Assembly: GCA_020432045.1 (NCBI GenBank)
Contig: JAGQHB010000085.1
Location: forward strand, 1 to 35,973
Direction of reading: 5' to 3'
Source: Dehalococcoidia bacterium
GTDB lineage: Bacteria; Chloroflexota; Dehalococcoidia; Tepidiformales; Tepidiformaceae
DNA: 35,973 nucleotides
In this document: piece by piece, positions 1 through 6,958 of the stretch
Layout of the letters: each line of letters opens with the position of its first letter
Numbering within the stretch: the first letter of the stretch is position 1
Made by a program: the position numbers and the translations under genes
Notes under the pieces: generated by a model
Database searches by the model: none
What the model was told of the DNA's origin: nothing
Seen by the model: the letters and a program-made list of their open reading frames with translations, nothing else

Positions 1-49
1 CTCCTTGCCAAGGAGGAGGTCGCGAGTTCGACCCTCGTCTTCCGCTCCA
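1..49 (+). tRNA. tRNA-Gly(GCC), 3' part
   Basis: The window opens inside this tRNA. A seven-base loop TTGCCAA between CTCC and GGAG half-stems gives anticodon GCC (glycine). The T arm GCGAG-TTCGACC-CTCGT follows, then the 3' acceptor strand CTTCCGC, discriminator T and an encoded CCA at 47-49. The 5' half lies outside the window. It is part of the host chromosome flank and sits 33 bp upstream of the tRNA-Leu used for integration. Confidence 0.9.
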
Positions 50-82
50 ATATCTTCCTTCGGGTGCCGGCCCCTACACCAC

Positions 83-169
83 GCCGAAGTGGCGGAACGG
101 CAGACGCGGCGGTCTCAAAAACCGTTGAGCCACAAGCTCGTGTGGGTTCGAATCCCACCTTCGGCACCA
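83..169 (+). tRNA. tRNA-Leu(CAA), chimeric integration target
   Basis: This is a class II tRNA with a long variable arm. Acceptor GCCGAAG pairs with CTTCGGC, the anticodon loop is CTCAAAA (anticodon CAA, leucine UUG codon), the variable arm stem is GAGC/GCTC, the T arm is GTGGG-TTCGAAT-CCCAC, and CCA is encoded at 167-169. A second, divergent copy of the 3' half occurs at 35847-35902. This copy is therefore probably a chimera: 5' half from the host, 3' half delivered by the element during integration so that the tRNA stays functional. Confidence 0.95.
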
Positions 170-183
170 CGATCCTAGATTCG
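114..183 (+). repeat. attL: direct repeat inside tRNA-Leu
   Basis: The 14-bp block CTCAAAAACCGTTG (114-127: anticodon loop plus the 3' anticodon stem) is identical to 35847-35860. After it the two copies stay aligned without gaps through the tRNA 3' half but differ in the variable arm and in the T stem, with identical GGTTCGAATCC and CCTTCGGCACCA blocks. A further CCTAGATTCG match lies just past the CCA (174-183 and 35906-35915). Crossover most likely occurred in the 14-bp anticodon-loop block, the only long perfect match. Confidence 0.8.
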
Positions 184-194
184 GATTCAAGAGA

Positions 195-221
195 AACGCC
201 CGGTCGTGATGACCGGGCGTT
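195..221. terminator. Strong hairpin after tRNA-Leu
   Basis: An 11-bp GC-rich perfect stem (195-205 with 211-221) encloses a 5-nt loop GTGAT. It lies 25 bp past the tRNA-Leu CCA end. There is no clear T tract on either strand, so it may stop transcription with a factor or protect a processed 3' end. Being a near-perfect palindrome it can act in both directions, separating the tRNA transcript from the leftward genes of the element. Confidence 0.5.
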
Positions 222-239
222 GTGACCCGCCGGGGCTCC

Positions 240-260
240 GTACCCCGCGCCGTACCACTT
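240..260 (+). repeat. 21-bp terminal repeat, left copy
   Basis: A 21-bp sequence here occurs identically and in the same orientation at 35741-35761 near the other end. Each copy contains GTACC twice (GTACC-CCGCGCC-GTACC). The left copy is 113 bp to the right of the 14-bp att core (after its end), the right copy 85 bp to the left of the other core. Paired short repeats flanking both cores are the expected look of integrase arm-type binding sites, or of a duplicated element end. Confidence 0.6.
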
Positions 261-272
261 GAAATCGAAGAA

Positions 273-749
273 TCAAGGCCGACCGGCGCCGCGAGGTACG
301 TTCCTAACCGCACGCTCGACTGGGACGGAATTCGCATCAGCCCAGCGCTCGGCTTCCCTACGTGTGGTGAACTGAACCGGGCGCCACTCGGCGTCCCCGA
401 CAAGGTGCCCACGTCGAACAAGGCCTTGGAGTGCCCGCTGCATGGAACGGAGTTCGCTGTCGGTCACCACCTGGAAATGCTCTCGACGCGGTGAGCCTCC
501 CCACCGGCCGAGGCCCGTTATGTCGCGGTACGGCGCATCGATCCCGTGCTTCTTGCCCAGCACATCGAACACACAGAACCGATGCCAGATGCGCGGATCC
601 TGGGAACGTTCGCGAGCCTCGGTAATGAGCCGACCGGCGATGAGCAGGATTTCGTGTTGGCCGGCCGAAATGCCCCTACTCACGGGACGTCTAAGTGTTC
701 GTCGAATGACCCACGCGCCTGTTGACGAACGCTTAGGGCCAGAGACCAT
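273..749 (-). CDS. Small hypothetical protein, downstream of integrase
   Basis: A 158-aa reading frame on the minus strand, downstream of the integrase. No family is recognised. Residues from about 30 onward look protein-like (acidic and basic residues balanced, aromatic positions such as RIWHRFCVF), and the C-terminal third, with SELRSMQRALQGLVRRG, resembles a helical or winged-helix segment. The first 25 residues are arginine-rich and overlap the 691-793 repeats, so the true start may be downstream. The leftward direction continues that of the integrase. A real gene is likely but not certain. Confidence 0.45.
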   Translation of the reverse strand: MVSGPKRSSTGAWVIRRTLRRPVSRGISAGQHEILLIAGRLITEARERSQDPRIWHRFCVFDVLGKKHGIDAPYRDITGLGRWGGSPRREHFQVVTDSELRSMQRALQGLVRRGHLVGDAEWRPVQFTTRREAERWADANSVPVERAVRNVPRGAGRP

Positions 750-793
750 AAGTGTTCGCTAATCGACCAATCGGCATCGAGACGAACACTTAG
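691..793. repeat. Two tandem inverted-repeat units, 57-bp period
   Basis: The 13-mer CTAAGTGTTCGTC occurs four times in alternating orientation: 691-703 forward, 724-736 reverse (one mismatch), 748-760 forward (three mismatches) and 781-793 reverse (perfect). Each forward/reverse pair spans 46 bp with a 20-bp spacer, and the second pair repeats the first with a 57-bp offset. The array sits between the integrase stop and the body of the next minus-strand ORF. It may be arm-type integrase or excisionase sites, or an operator for a dimeric DNA-binding protein. Confidence 0.75.
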
Positions 794-801
794 CACTGGG
801 G

Positions 802-1959
802 TCAGGCCCCCGCCGCCTCGAGGATGCGGTCCATCGCGTCGGCAGCATTCTTGAGCGAGCCCGGCAGAGCGTGGCTGTAGATGCTCAGGGTGATTGCCGG
901 GTTCGCGTGCCCGAGCATCGCGGATACGTCCGGCACAGGAACGTTGCCGGCCAGAGCAAGGCTGGCGCACGTGTGCCGGAGGTCGTGGAACCTGAACGTC
1001 GCCGGCAGGCCGGCACGGTCCCGGAGGATCCGCCACTCGGCGCCGAAGGTTGCCGGGTGCTGCGGCATCCCGATTGGTGTTGGAAAGACGAGGTCGTTGC
1101 GAATCCAGCCCACGGCAGCAAGCTCTTCCGCTGCCTGCCGCTTCCGATGCTCCTTGAGGGACACAACGGCCGTCTGCGTCAATGTCACGGTGCGGCGGCT
1201 GCGCGATGTCTTCGGCTCCTGGTAGACGAGCTTCCCGTCGACGGGCGCGAGACTCCTGACGACCCGCACGGCGGGTTCGTCGAGGTCGACGTCGGCCCAG
1301 CGGAGCCCTAACAGCTCGCCGAGGCGCATTCCCGACGTCACGGCCAGGACGATCATCGCCTCGTGGCGGTCGCCCTTCACCGTGGCGATGAGGCGTTTGA
1401 CCTGCTCCGGGGTGAGGATCGCCATCTCCTCATACGGGACCTTCGGTGGGGACACGAGCGACGCAACGTTCCGCGCGATGAGGCCATCACGGGCCGCCTG
1501 CTCAAGTGCAGCGTGCAGCACCCGATGGACGTGGCCGACCGTCCGCGGTGCGAGCGGCGCGCTGTCCTTCTTGCGCCGGGCCCGTGGCTCGGTCTGGAGC
1601 TTGGAATAAAGAGCGCGCAGATGGACAGGGGTCAACGACTTGACCCGGAGGTTGCCGGCGCGGGGCACGATCTGGAGTCGCACCAGCTGCTCGTACCGCT
1701 TGTAGGTTGTGGGGCGAACCGTTGGCTTTACTCCCTGCAGCCATGTCCCGAGGTAGGCGCCGAGGGTGAGCCTGGCATCGCCAAGGCCCAGCCCATCCTC
1801 GATAGCCTCGCGGGCCTTCCCTAGCTCGCGGACCGCATCGTCCTCGTCTTTCGAGTAGATCGAGACTCGCTTGCCGCTTGCTGGGTCGGTTACCCGGACC
1901 TCGTACAGTCCGTTAGCTCGACGGCGGATAAGACCTTCGTTGCGCTTACGCCTGGCCAT
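802..1959 (-). CDS. int: Tyrosine recombinase / phage-type integrase
   Basis: 385 aa, the usual size for a tyrosine integrase. It catalyses site-specific integration and excision, here most likely at tRNA-Leu. The N-terminus (MARRKRNEGLIRRR) resembles the AP2-like arm-binding domain. A SAM-like core-binding domain covers about 65-160 and the catalytic domain about 180-375. Visible catalytic residues: R212 in GMRLGEL, H325 and R328 in HDLRHT, H351 in LGHANP, and nucleophile Y361 in SIYSHA. Frame-open sequence extends to 2235, but that extension is the shadow of the upstream gene. The ATG at 1959 gives the family-like N-terminus and overlaps the preceding gene by 14 nt, suggesting coupled expression. 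Confidence 0.95.
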   Translation of the reverse strand: MARRKRNEGLIRRRANGLYEVRVTDPASGKRVSIYSKDEDDAVRELGKAREAIEDGLGLGDARLTLGAYLGTWLQGVKPTVRPTTYKRYEQLVRLQIVPRAGNLRVKSLTPVHLRALYSKLQTEPRARRKKDSAPLAPRTVGHVHRVLHAALEQAARDGLIARNVASLVSPPKVPYEEMAILTPEQVKRLIATVKGDRHEAMIVLAVTSGMRLGELLGLRWADVDLDEPAVRVVRSLAPVDGKLVYQEPKTSRSRRTVTLTQTAVVSLKEHRKRQAAEELAAVGWIRNDLVFPTPIGMPQHPATFGAEWRILRDRAGLPATFRFHDLRHTCASLALAGNVPVPDVSAMLGHANPAITLSIYSHALPGSLKNAADAMDRILEAAGA

Positions 1960-2623
1960 GGCGAGCCTCGATCCTACGGCGTGCCGCATCGGGAGTGCTG
2001 CGGGCCAGCCGTTCAGGATCCTCTTCGATTTCTGCGACCAATGCCGGAGGGGCCCCCGTCGCGATCGTGCCTTCGACAAAATCGCTGACTTCCGCGAGCG
2101 GCAGGCCCGGGGTGTCGAAGACCACCTCGAATGACAGGGTCTCGTCGGCTCCAGACAAGGCGGCTTCAACCCTCCGGCGTGCACCATCCGGATCATCGAG
2201 CAGTCCAGCGTCAGCAGCCGACAAGAGGCGAGCACCAGCCTCCCGGCGCTGTTCTGGCCAATCGGGGCGCGCCTGCGTCAGATGCCAGTACCACCGCGCA
2301 TAGCGGATATGCGGTCGACGACCCTGGCGGAGGAACCGTCCAAGCAGCCCGACAACTGCGGGCGATGACTCCCATGGCAACACGGAGCCGAATGTTTCGG
2401 GCCAGTGAACCAAGCCGTACTCCCGACGCTCGCCTTCGGTGAGACCCGCGAACTCATCGATGTACCGCCGGCACTGTCGTTCTGACTTTTCGATCCCCAC
2501 TTCCGCCAGCGCATCCGCGAGGGCAGGAGCCGATAAAGCGGTCCAAGGGTGTGCATCCTTCGGGTGCTGTCCGCACACGGCAAAAACAGCCTGCCGTAGT
2601 TCCCAGTTCTTCCGTGGTGCCAT
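1946..2623 (-). CDS. Hypothetical protein upstream of and overlapping int
   Basis: 225 aa, no recognised family. Residues about 25-60 (ALADALAEVGIEKSERQCRR) look like a helix-turn-helix or winged-helix segment. The middle is Trp/Arg-rich (RYARWYWHLTQARPDW) and the C-terminal part is acidic. It overlaps the int start by 14 nt, so the two are probably co-transcribed, and it is divergent from the excisionase-like gene at 2690 across a 66-bp intergenic region. The position suggests a regulator or directionality factor of the recombination module. This is inference from context. Confidence 0.7.
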   Translation of the reverse strand: MAPRKNWELRQAVFAVCGQHPKDAHPWTALSAPALADALAEVGIEKSERQCRRYIDEFAGLTEGERREYGLVHWPETFGSVLPWESSPAVVGLLGRFLRQGRRPHIRYARWYWHLTQARPDWPEQRREAGARLLSAADAGLLDDPDGARRRVEAALSGADETLSFEVVFDTPGLPLAEVSDFVEGTIATGAPPALVAEIEEDPERLARSTPDAARRRIEARHGQA

Positions 2624-2689
2624 CTTGCCTCTATGGTGGCCGATACTGCCGTCATGACGACTGCCACGATCAGATGATAGTGTCCGAAC

Positions 2690-3013
2690 ATGGCTAGTTC
2701 AACCCCGATACACACAACGGTACGGGCCGCGGGAGATGCGGTTGCGGCGACAGACGCGATCTTCGTCTCTCCTGAGACGGCCGCGGCAATCCTTGGCATT
2801 TCGCGAAGCGCCATCTACGACTTGCTGAAAGGCCCGAAACCCGAACTCGACAGCGTCCGGCACGGCAAACGGCGTCTGGTCACCCGCGCAAGTGTCGTTC
2901 GCTGGGCACAGGCACGACTCCGCGAAGCCGGAATCGTAGCCGAACTGGAGCCGTCGGTCGCGGGGAGCGAACCACTTCTGATGAGCATCGACCGCACGCC
3001 GGTGAAATCGTGA
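2690..3013 (+). CDS. Excisionase-type helix-turn-helix protein 1
   Basis: 107 aa. Residues about 25-80 carry an HTH_17/excisionase-type winged helix (VSPETAAAILGISRSAIYDL, then a basic RHGKRRLVTRASVVRW wing). Such proteins bind DNA as recombination directionality factors or small regulators. There is no Shine-Dalgarno before the ATG, while a GATGATAGT sequence lies just upstream (2673-2681), so a leaderless transcript is possible. It is divergent from the int-linked gene, the normal arrangement for an early/lysogeny control region. Confidence 0.8.
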   Translation: MASSTPIHTTVRAAGDAVAATDAIFVSPETAAAILGISRSAIYDLLKGPKPELDSVRHGKRRLVTRASVVRWAQARLREAGIVAELEPSVAGSEPLLMSIDRTPVKS

Positions 3014-3108
3014 CCCACATGGCGCCACATGGATATGAACGGATCCACCTCCAGGTAGCGGCGCCTCGGTTTGAAGCACCGGTAGCATTCGCAGCAAGGA
3101 GGTGGAAC

Positions 3109-3300
3109 ATGAAGTTCGACGAGGAAGAGCGGGGAACTCTGCGTCCGAATGAAGCAGCACGCTGGCTGGGATGCTCACGCGACACAATCGACAGACTGTG
3201 CGCATCCGGCGAGCTCAAGAGCTTCAAGATCGGGACCGCCCGCTACATCAGCGCGGCCGAGCTGGAGCGGTTCGTGGCCGAGCGCGAGCAGGGCGGATAG
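3109..3300 (+). CDS. Excisionase-type helix-turn-helix protein 2
   Basis: 63 aa. LRPNEAARWLGCSRDTIDRL is a clear MerR/excisionase-type HTH, followed by a short wing with KIGTARYISAAELERF. It is close in fold to the 2690-3013 product but clearly a different protein. The start is fixed by a very good Shine-Dalgarno AAGGAGGT at 3096-3103, five bases before ATG 3109. An in-frame ATG at 3010 would add a poorly folded leader. It likely controls excision or early transcription. Confidence 0.85.
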   Translation: MKFDEEERGTLRPNEAARWLGCSRDTIDRLCASGELKSFKIGTARYISAAELERFVAEREQGG

Positions 3301-3304
3301 CACC

Positions 3305-4228
3305 ATGCCTAGGCAGCAGGAACGCTCGACTGGTCGACGGGCCGGCTCCACGAAATTTACGCCACTCTCGAGCGGTGATGTAGCACGTCTGGAGAGCATC
3401 GAGATGTTACTTCGCGAGAACTTCGCGGTCGCCCGCTCGCCCGGAGTGCGGGAGCTAAGCCCAACGGCGCGGGCCGTACTACTGGACGTCGTCCAGCGCC
3501 GTCGGGTGGGCCACAAGCCACAGAGCCGTGAACGACGGGCAGCAGGGATCGGGGCCATCACGCTGAAGCAGTACGACAACGCCATCGCAGAGCTAATCGA
3601 GGCCACTCTGGTATTCGAGACGAAAGGCCGCGGCCGCGCTCCCAGCCAGGTGGAGCCGATCGAAGACGCGATCGAAGCGTGGTGTGAGAACCGCCTAATG
3701 GCTCGGCGCCCGGTAGCCGTAGCAGCGCTCGTAGGTGCAACGACGCGGCCGACAACGGCGACCCCTCGCGCACGCGATAGTTACTACAACGACCACGGTG
3801 ATCGCGGCCAGTCAGCCCAATTCCTAGACGGCAAGGACACCATCGTTCTCGCCATCTATCCCCCGGCCAGTCCCGAGGAACGGAAGGCCGCCGAAGACGT
3901 CCTGACGAAGCTGAAACCGTACGCGCGGGTGAGACTGGCGCAGTATCTAACGGTGGTCCACTGGACCCGAGAGGGCGCTACCTGGGAGGACTGGGAAGTC
4001 GGCGGAGTGTCGGCCGACGCTCAGGGTGAACGGAAGGGCATCGATTACGTCGCGGGCACGGTCCGGAATCGTATCAACGAGCGGCGCCGTGAGGCTGCCC
4101 GGCAGATCGACGAAGAGTCCGAACAGCTCGATGGCCGGTGCGATCGCGCGGCTGACGAGGTCAGCCCCGCCCCCGAGAACGTCAGCGCCTTCGTAGAGGC
4201 GCACGACCGGAAACGGTGGACGTCGTGA
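3305..4228 (+). CDS. Hypothetical phage-type protein, 307 aa
   Basis: No recognised family. The N-terminus is basic, a helical segment follows at about 30-110 (ARLESIEMLLRENFAV, then TARAVLLDVVQRRR), and the C-terminal half is charged and helical (NRINERRREAARQIDEESEQL), possibly coiled coil. ATG 3305 lies four bases after the previous stop. The frame is open further upstream, but that part is the shadow of the excisionase gene. Position after two xis-like genes and before zinc-ribbon ORFs fits a phage early or replication protein. No function is assigned. Confidence 0.75.
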   Translation: MPRQQERSTGRRAGSTKFTPLSSGDVARLESIEMLLRENFAVARSPGVRELSPTARAVLLDVVQRRRVGHKPQSRERRAAGIGAITLKQYDNAIAELIEATLVFETKGRGRAPSQVEPIEDAIEAWCENRLMARRPVAVAALVGATTRPTTATPRARDSYYNDHGDRGQSAQFLDGKDTIVLAIYPPASPEERKAAEDVLTKLKPYARVRLAQYLTVVHWTREGATWEDWEVGGVSADAQGERKGIDYVAGTVRNRINERRREAARQIDEESEQLDGRCDRAADEVSPAPENVSAFVEAHDRKRWTS

Positions 4229-4502
4229 CCTGCGAGCGCCGCGAGGCGACGTTTAGGCGCATCCCGGCAGCAAGCGACTGTGCAGGCCGTGCCTGGTGGA
4301 GCACCGCACCCGCGGCAGCGAGCGGCACATCACGGTCTACTCGGGCGAGTTCCCTCTCGGCATCTCGTTTGCTGACTGGGGAGTGGGAGACAAGCTGATG
4401 AGGGGCGATATGGAAGCCCTATCACCCGCAGCGATGTTCGCCGCAAGGCGAACGAGCAGCGCGGCTGGAATCGATTCGGGCGACCCGGGAGTAGCGCCAT
4501 GA
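4225..4502 (+). pseudogene. Probable frameshifted zinc-ribbon ORF
   Basis: A GTG at 4225 overlaps the previous stop by four bases and opens a frame starting TCERREATFRRIP. Around 4250-4271 the coding signal moves to another frame reading SKRLCRPCLVEHR and then VYSGEFPLGISFADWGVGD, which ends at a TGA (4500-4502) overlapping the next gene's ATG. Together they would make a CxxC-CxxC zinc ribbon in which one cysteine has become arginine. Alternatively only the second frame is a gene, starting at GTG 4296 (68 aa). The overlaps at both ends argue that it descends from a real gene. Confidence 0.45.
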
Positions 4503-4687
4503 CGTGTTCCCACTGCCAGCGCCAAACGACCGTCACGTTCAGGCCGCACCCCAGTAGGCGCCTGACACTTTGTGAGAGCTGCTACGCGACGCAGAGCATG
4601 GCCGAGGGGGACCGGTTGTCGCCACAGGTGCGGCGCCCGCTCCGACCCGACGAGATTCGCGACCTGCCGGCGGAGGCGTTCCGATGA
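4499..4687 (+). CDS. Small zinc-ribbon protein, 62 aa
   Basis: Two CxxC knuckles (CSHC at residues 3-6 and CESC at about 25-28) form a compact zinc ribbon, followed by a basic linker and PLRPDEIRDLPAEAFR. The ATG overlaps the stop of the preceding frame (ATGA) and its own stop overlaps the next ATG, so translation is probably coupled through the cluster. Tiny zinc-ribbon proteins of this type are common in phage early regions. The role is unknown. Confidence 0.7.
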   Translation: MTCSHCQRQTTVTFRPHPSRRLTLCESCYATQSMAEGDRLSPQVRRPLRPDEIRDLPAEAFR

Positions 4688-4836
4688 ACCCGCTGGACCA
4701 ACGTCTTATGTGCCGCACGGTGGCGGAGACCGCTATGGACGGTCGTACATCTTGGCTCCCGACGCAGTGTTCGTGCTGCTGTCGAGCCATCGCCTTTGGC
4801 GTTCCGAAATCACAGGAGTTGGGAGTGGAGCTATGA
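4684..4836 (+). CDS. Tiny cysteine-rich ORF, 50 aa
   Basis: This ORF starts MNPLDQRLMCRTVAETAMDG and contains a CSCCCRA cluster. It has ATGA overlaps on both sides: its ATG (4684) overlaps the previous stop and its TGA (4834-4836) overlaps the HNH start at 4833. It closes a gap of otherwise unexplained sequence exactly, which supports a real gene despite the small size. The cysteines suggest metal binding. No family is recognised. Confidence 0.5.
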   Translation: MNPLDQRLMCRTVAETAMDGRTSWLPTQCSCCCRAIAFGVPKSQELGVEL

Positions 4837-5189
4837 GGCGGTGCCTGGATTGTGCGCAACTCATCCGTCGCGGCTCGCGATGCCTTCCCTGTGCTCGCAG
4901 ACGGCGCCCAACCGGCCGTCCGTGGCAGAGGGTGCGCGCTGCTGTCCTGAAGGCCAGTTCCGGGCGTTGTGCGCGCTGCGGTGACCCCGCGACCGAGGTG
5001 GACCACGTGGTCCCCCTGCAGCGCGGCGGAAGCGGTCACACCGACAACCTGCAACCGCTATGCGCGCCGTGTCATAGACGCAAGACGGGGACGGACGCAC
5101 ATAGGAAGGGGGAGGGAGGGTCAAAAGTCCAGCGATTTCAGTGGATGAGTGGAAACCCCGGAAGTGGTTTTTGTGCCGTGGCAAGATGA
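4833..5189 (+). CDS. HNH endonuclease
   Basis: 118 aa. Two cysteine knuckles (CLDC/CLPC) lie near the N-terminus, then CARCGDPATEVDHVVPL with the ββα-metal DH, followed by GHTDNLQPLCAPCHRRKT, giving the H-N-H signature and the structural CxxC pairs. Phage HNH proteins of this size nick or cut DNA and often sit beside terS/terL to support packaging. Here the terminase is 8.1 kb away, separated by unrelated modules. ATG 4833 is chosen because the frame upstream is the shadow of the small ORFs. The C-terminal 25 residues look disordered. Confidence 0.9.
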   Translation: MRRCLDCAQLIRRGSRCLPCARRRRPTGRPWQRVRAAVLKASSGRCARCGDPATEVDHVVPLQRGGSGHTDNLQPLCAPCHRRKTGTDAHRKGEGGSKVQRFQWMSGNPGSGFCAVAR

Positions 5190-5269
5190 ACCGAAAAATT
5201 TCACGCGTCTCTGAATCTAGCCGGCGCCCGGTTGAATCTGCGGTGCGAAGTCAAAGTCCGGCCTTCGTT

Positions 5270-5286
5270 GGGAGGTTTGGGAGGTA
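5270..5286 (+). promoter_or_regulatory. Tandem Shine-Dalgarno before the methyltransferase
   Basis: GGGAGGT occurs twice (5270-5276 and 5279-5285) before ATG 5287. The first is at a workable 10-nt spacing. The second is one base from the start and too close to serve it. The duplication may tune or buffer initiation. The 97-bp gap 5190-5286 shows no clear promoter. Confidence 0.5.
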
Positions 5287-6597
5287 ATGTTCCTGGGCAC
5301 GATCCCGGCGGCGGCGCGGCCCATTCTCCGCGAGATCGTCGATGCCTGGAACCCGACGACCCTCGCGGTCGGCTGCTCGGGAAACTTCACAATTGAGCGC
5401 ACGATGGCCGACATGGGCCTGGAGCTGCACTCCTGCGACGTGAGCCTTTACAGCTACGCGATCGGCTCCGCTCTCTCGGGGCAGCCGGTGGAGATCGAGC
5501 TCTCCGAGCGAGGGCGTGAGCTCGTGCCATGGGTGGCCGACTCTTTCGGCGACGCCGACTCCGCGGCGGTAGCGATCATGCTGCTGCTCGACTACGCACC
5601 CAGCCTGGGAAAGCCGGAGCGCATCTACTCCCGGCACTTGCTGGCGGCCCTGGCGCTGAAGTGGCCAGAGCTGCACGCGCGGGCCCTGGCGAGGTTTCGT
5701 GCGAAGCGGCCGGTTCAGGTAGCGAGCTACTTCAACGGCGACGTGCGTCAGTTCATCGCCCAGCTGCCGGCCGACACGCCATTCATGTCCTTCCCGCCGT
5801 TCTACAAGGGCGGCTACGAGCGGCTGTTCAGAACGATCGGGGAGCTGATCGACTGGCCGGCACCGAGCTACGAGATCATCGACGACAACGCCGTCGAGGT
5901 GCTGCTCGAAGGCGTGTGTGCGAAGAGCGAGCGCTGGTGCATCGGGTTGAAAGAGGAGCATGCGCCAATCGCGCATCTGCTACGGGGTGTGGTTGAGCGG
6001 CGCGGGTCGATCCCAATGTACATCTACGCCTCGGCGGGGCCTCGACGTTATGTCGCTCCGACAGGAGTAGCCGTGGCGCCACTCCTCCTACCTGTGGTCG
6101 ATGCCGTTGACGAGATCACGGCCGACTCGATCGTCGAGATCCGGCGGGTGGCACTGCCCTACTTCGAGTTCGTGCGGGCGAAGTACCTGGCAAAGCACAT
6201 CGCCACAGCGGCGCCCTCGGCGGCTGCCCTGGTGCTGGTAGACGGGAAGGTCGCCGGCGCCTTCGGGATCGTCGCCGAGCGCTATCGCAGCAACGGCGCG
6301 TACCTGCTCTCGGACTTCGCGGTGAGTCGCCAGGGGCGTCTTTCCAAACTGGTGCTCTACGCGGCGCTCTCCCGGGAGGCACAGCTCCTGATCGAGCAGG
6401 TGCTGAACCGACGTATCCGGCGGCTGCTGACCACCGCCTTTTCCGAACACCCGGTTTCGATGAAGTACCGCGGGCTGTTCAAGCTGGTCAGCCGCAAGCC
6501 CCAGGAGGATGGGCGGTTCCAGCTCAACTACGAGTCGCCGACGGGGCGCTGGACGCTGCAGGAGGGCTTCGAGACGTGGCTCAAGAAGAATCGGTAG
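5287..6597 (+). CDS. Putative antirestriction-type adenine methyltransferase
   Basis: 436 aa. The N-terminal half looks like a SAM-dependent methyltransferase: a motif I-like AVGCSGNFTIE at about 28-38, acidic HSCDVS at about 49-54, and a motif IV-like SFPPFYKGGYERLF near 164-177. It matches a family usually labelled putative antirestriction adenine methyltransferase in actinobacterial phages and plasmids. The C-terminal third (AALVLVDGKVAGAFGI, then LSDFAVS and a long helix) looks like a GNAT/Mom-type acyltransferase fold, so the protein may be a two-domain base modifier. A ParB-like gene follows. Role inferred: modifying element DNA against host restriction. The C-terminal residues LQEGFETWL are echoed at 6934-6958. 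Confidence 0.75.
   Translation: MFLGTIPAAARPILREIVDAWNPTTLAVGCSGNFTIERTMADMGLELHSCDVSLYSYAIGSALSGQPVEIELSERGRELVPWVADSFGDADSAAVAIMLLLDYAPSLGKPERIYSRHLLAALALKWPELHARALARFRAKRPVQVASYFNGDVRQFIAQLPADTPFMSFPPFYKGGYERLFRTIGELIDWPAPSYEIIDDNAVEVLLEGVCAKSERWCIGLKEEHAPIAHLLRGVVERRGSIPMYIYASAGPRRYVAPTGVAVAPLLLPVVDAVDEITADSIVEIRRVALPYFEFVRAKYLAKHIATAAPSAAALVLVDGKVAGAFGIVAERYRSNGAYLLSDFAVSRQGRLSKLVLYAALSREAQLLIEQVLNRRIRRLLTTAFSEHPVSMKYRGLFKLVSRKPQEDGRFQLNYESPTGRWTLQEGFETWLKKNR
6557..6581 (+). repeat. 25-bp direct repeat at methyltransferase 3' end (copy 1)
   Basis: This segment encodes LQEGFETW plus L at the end of the methyltransferase. It matches 6934-6958 at 23 of 25 bases, 377 bp apart. The position that is G at 6576 is A at 6953 in copy 2, where it forms the ATG of the ParB-like gene. 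Confidence 0.8.
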
Positions 6598-6673
6598 CCG
6601 GGCGCGGCGATAGAGACCGACGCTCAGACTTCAGGGCGGTCTGCCCGTGCGGCGATCGGACGTGCTTTGGAGG

Positions 6674-6883
6674 TCAGTGGAGCGCGAGGCGGTCCACCTC
6701 ATCAATCGCGATGTTCCAGATCCTCCATGTGAGGGGTCTGCCTACCGCTTGGAGGAAGGTGCGGAACTGCTCCTCCGTCATGACGTTCTGGTGGTGGAAG
6801 GCTTCCCAGAACTCGCGCTCCGCGGCGGCCTCCTTGTGGCTCAACGCTCGCTCTAGGGCTCTTCCGGAGTTGGAAGTGGGCAC
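6674..6883 (-). CDS. Small hypothetical protein, inserted cassette gene
   Basis: 69 aa on the minus strand, opposite to both neighbours. The sequence is protein-like and helical (ERALSHKEAAAEREFWEAF, then MTEEQFRTFLQAVGRPLTW). GTG 6883 is chosen because GAGGAG lies seven bases upstream. An ATG at 6925 would give 83 aa but has no ribosome site. No family is recognised. The gene lies wholly between the two 25-bp repeats, so it probably arrived as a small cassette between the methyltransferase and the ParB-like gene. Confidence 0.55.
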   Translation of the reverse strand: MPTSNSGRALERALSHKEAAAEREFWEAFHHQNVMTEEQFRTFLQAVGRPLTWRIWNIAIDEVDRLALH

Positions 6884-6933
6884 CGCATCGCTCCTCGAAT
6901 TGCGTAGGTGGCGAATCCTACACATTGGAGGCT

Positions 6934-6958
6934 TGCAGGAAGGCTTCGAGACATGGCT
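6934..6958 (+). repeat. 25-bp direct repeat, remnant of a second methyltransferase 3' end (copy 2)
   Basis: In frame it reads LQEGFETWLSKR and then stops at 6969-6971, mirroring LQEGFETWLKKNR-stop of the complete gene. It is best explained as the last codons of a homologous but diverged methyltransferase allele. The ParB-like ATG (6953) lies inside it, so the ancestral order probably had the two genes overlapping. Confidence 0.75.

Noticed and set aside
74-421. Minus-strand ORF across tRNA-Leu
   Set aside because: It is the reverse reading of the tRNA and of the terminator hairpin.
802-2235. Integrase frame extended to 477 aa
   Set aside because: Residues before MARRKRNEG are Arg/Ser/Pro-rich shadow of the upstream gene. 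ATG 1959 gives the family-like start.
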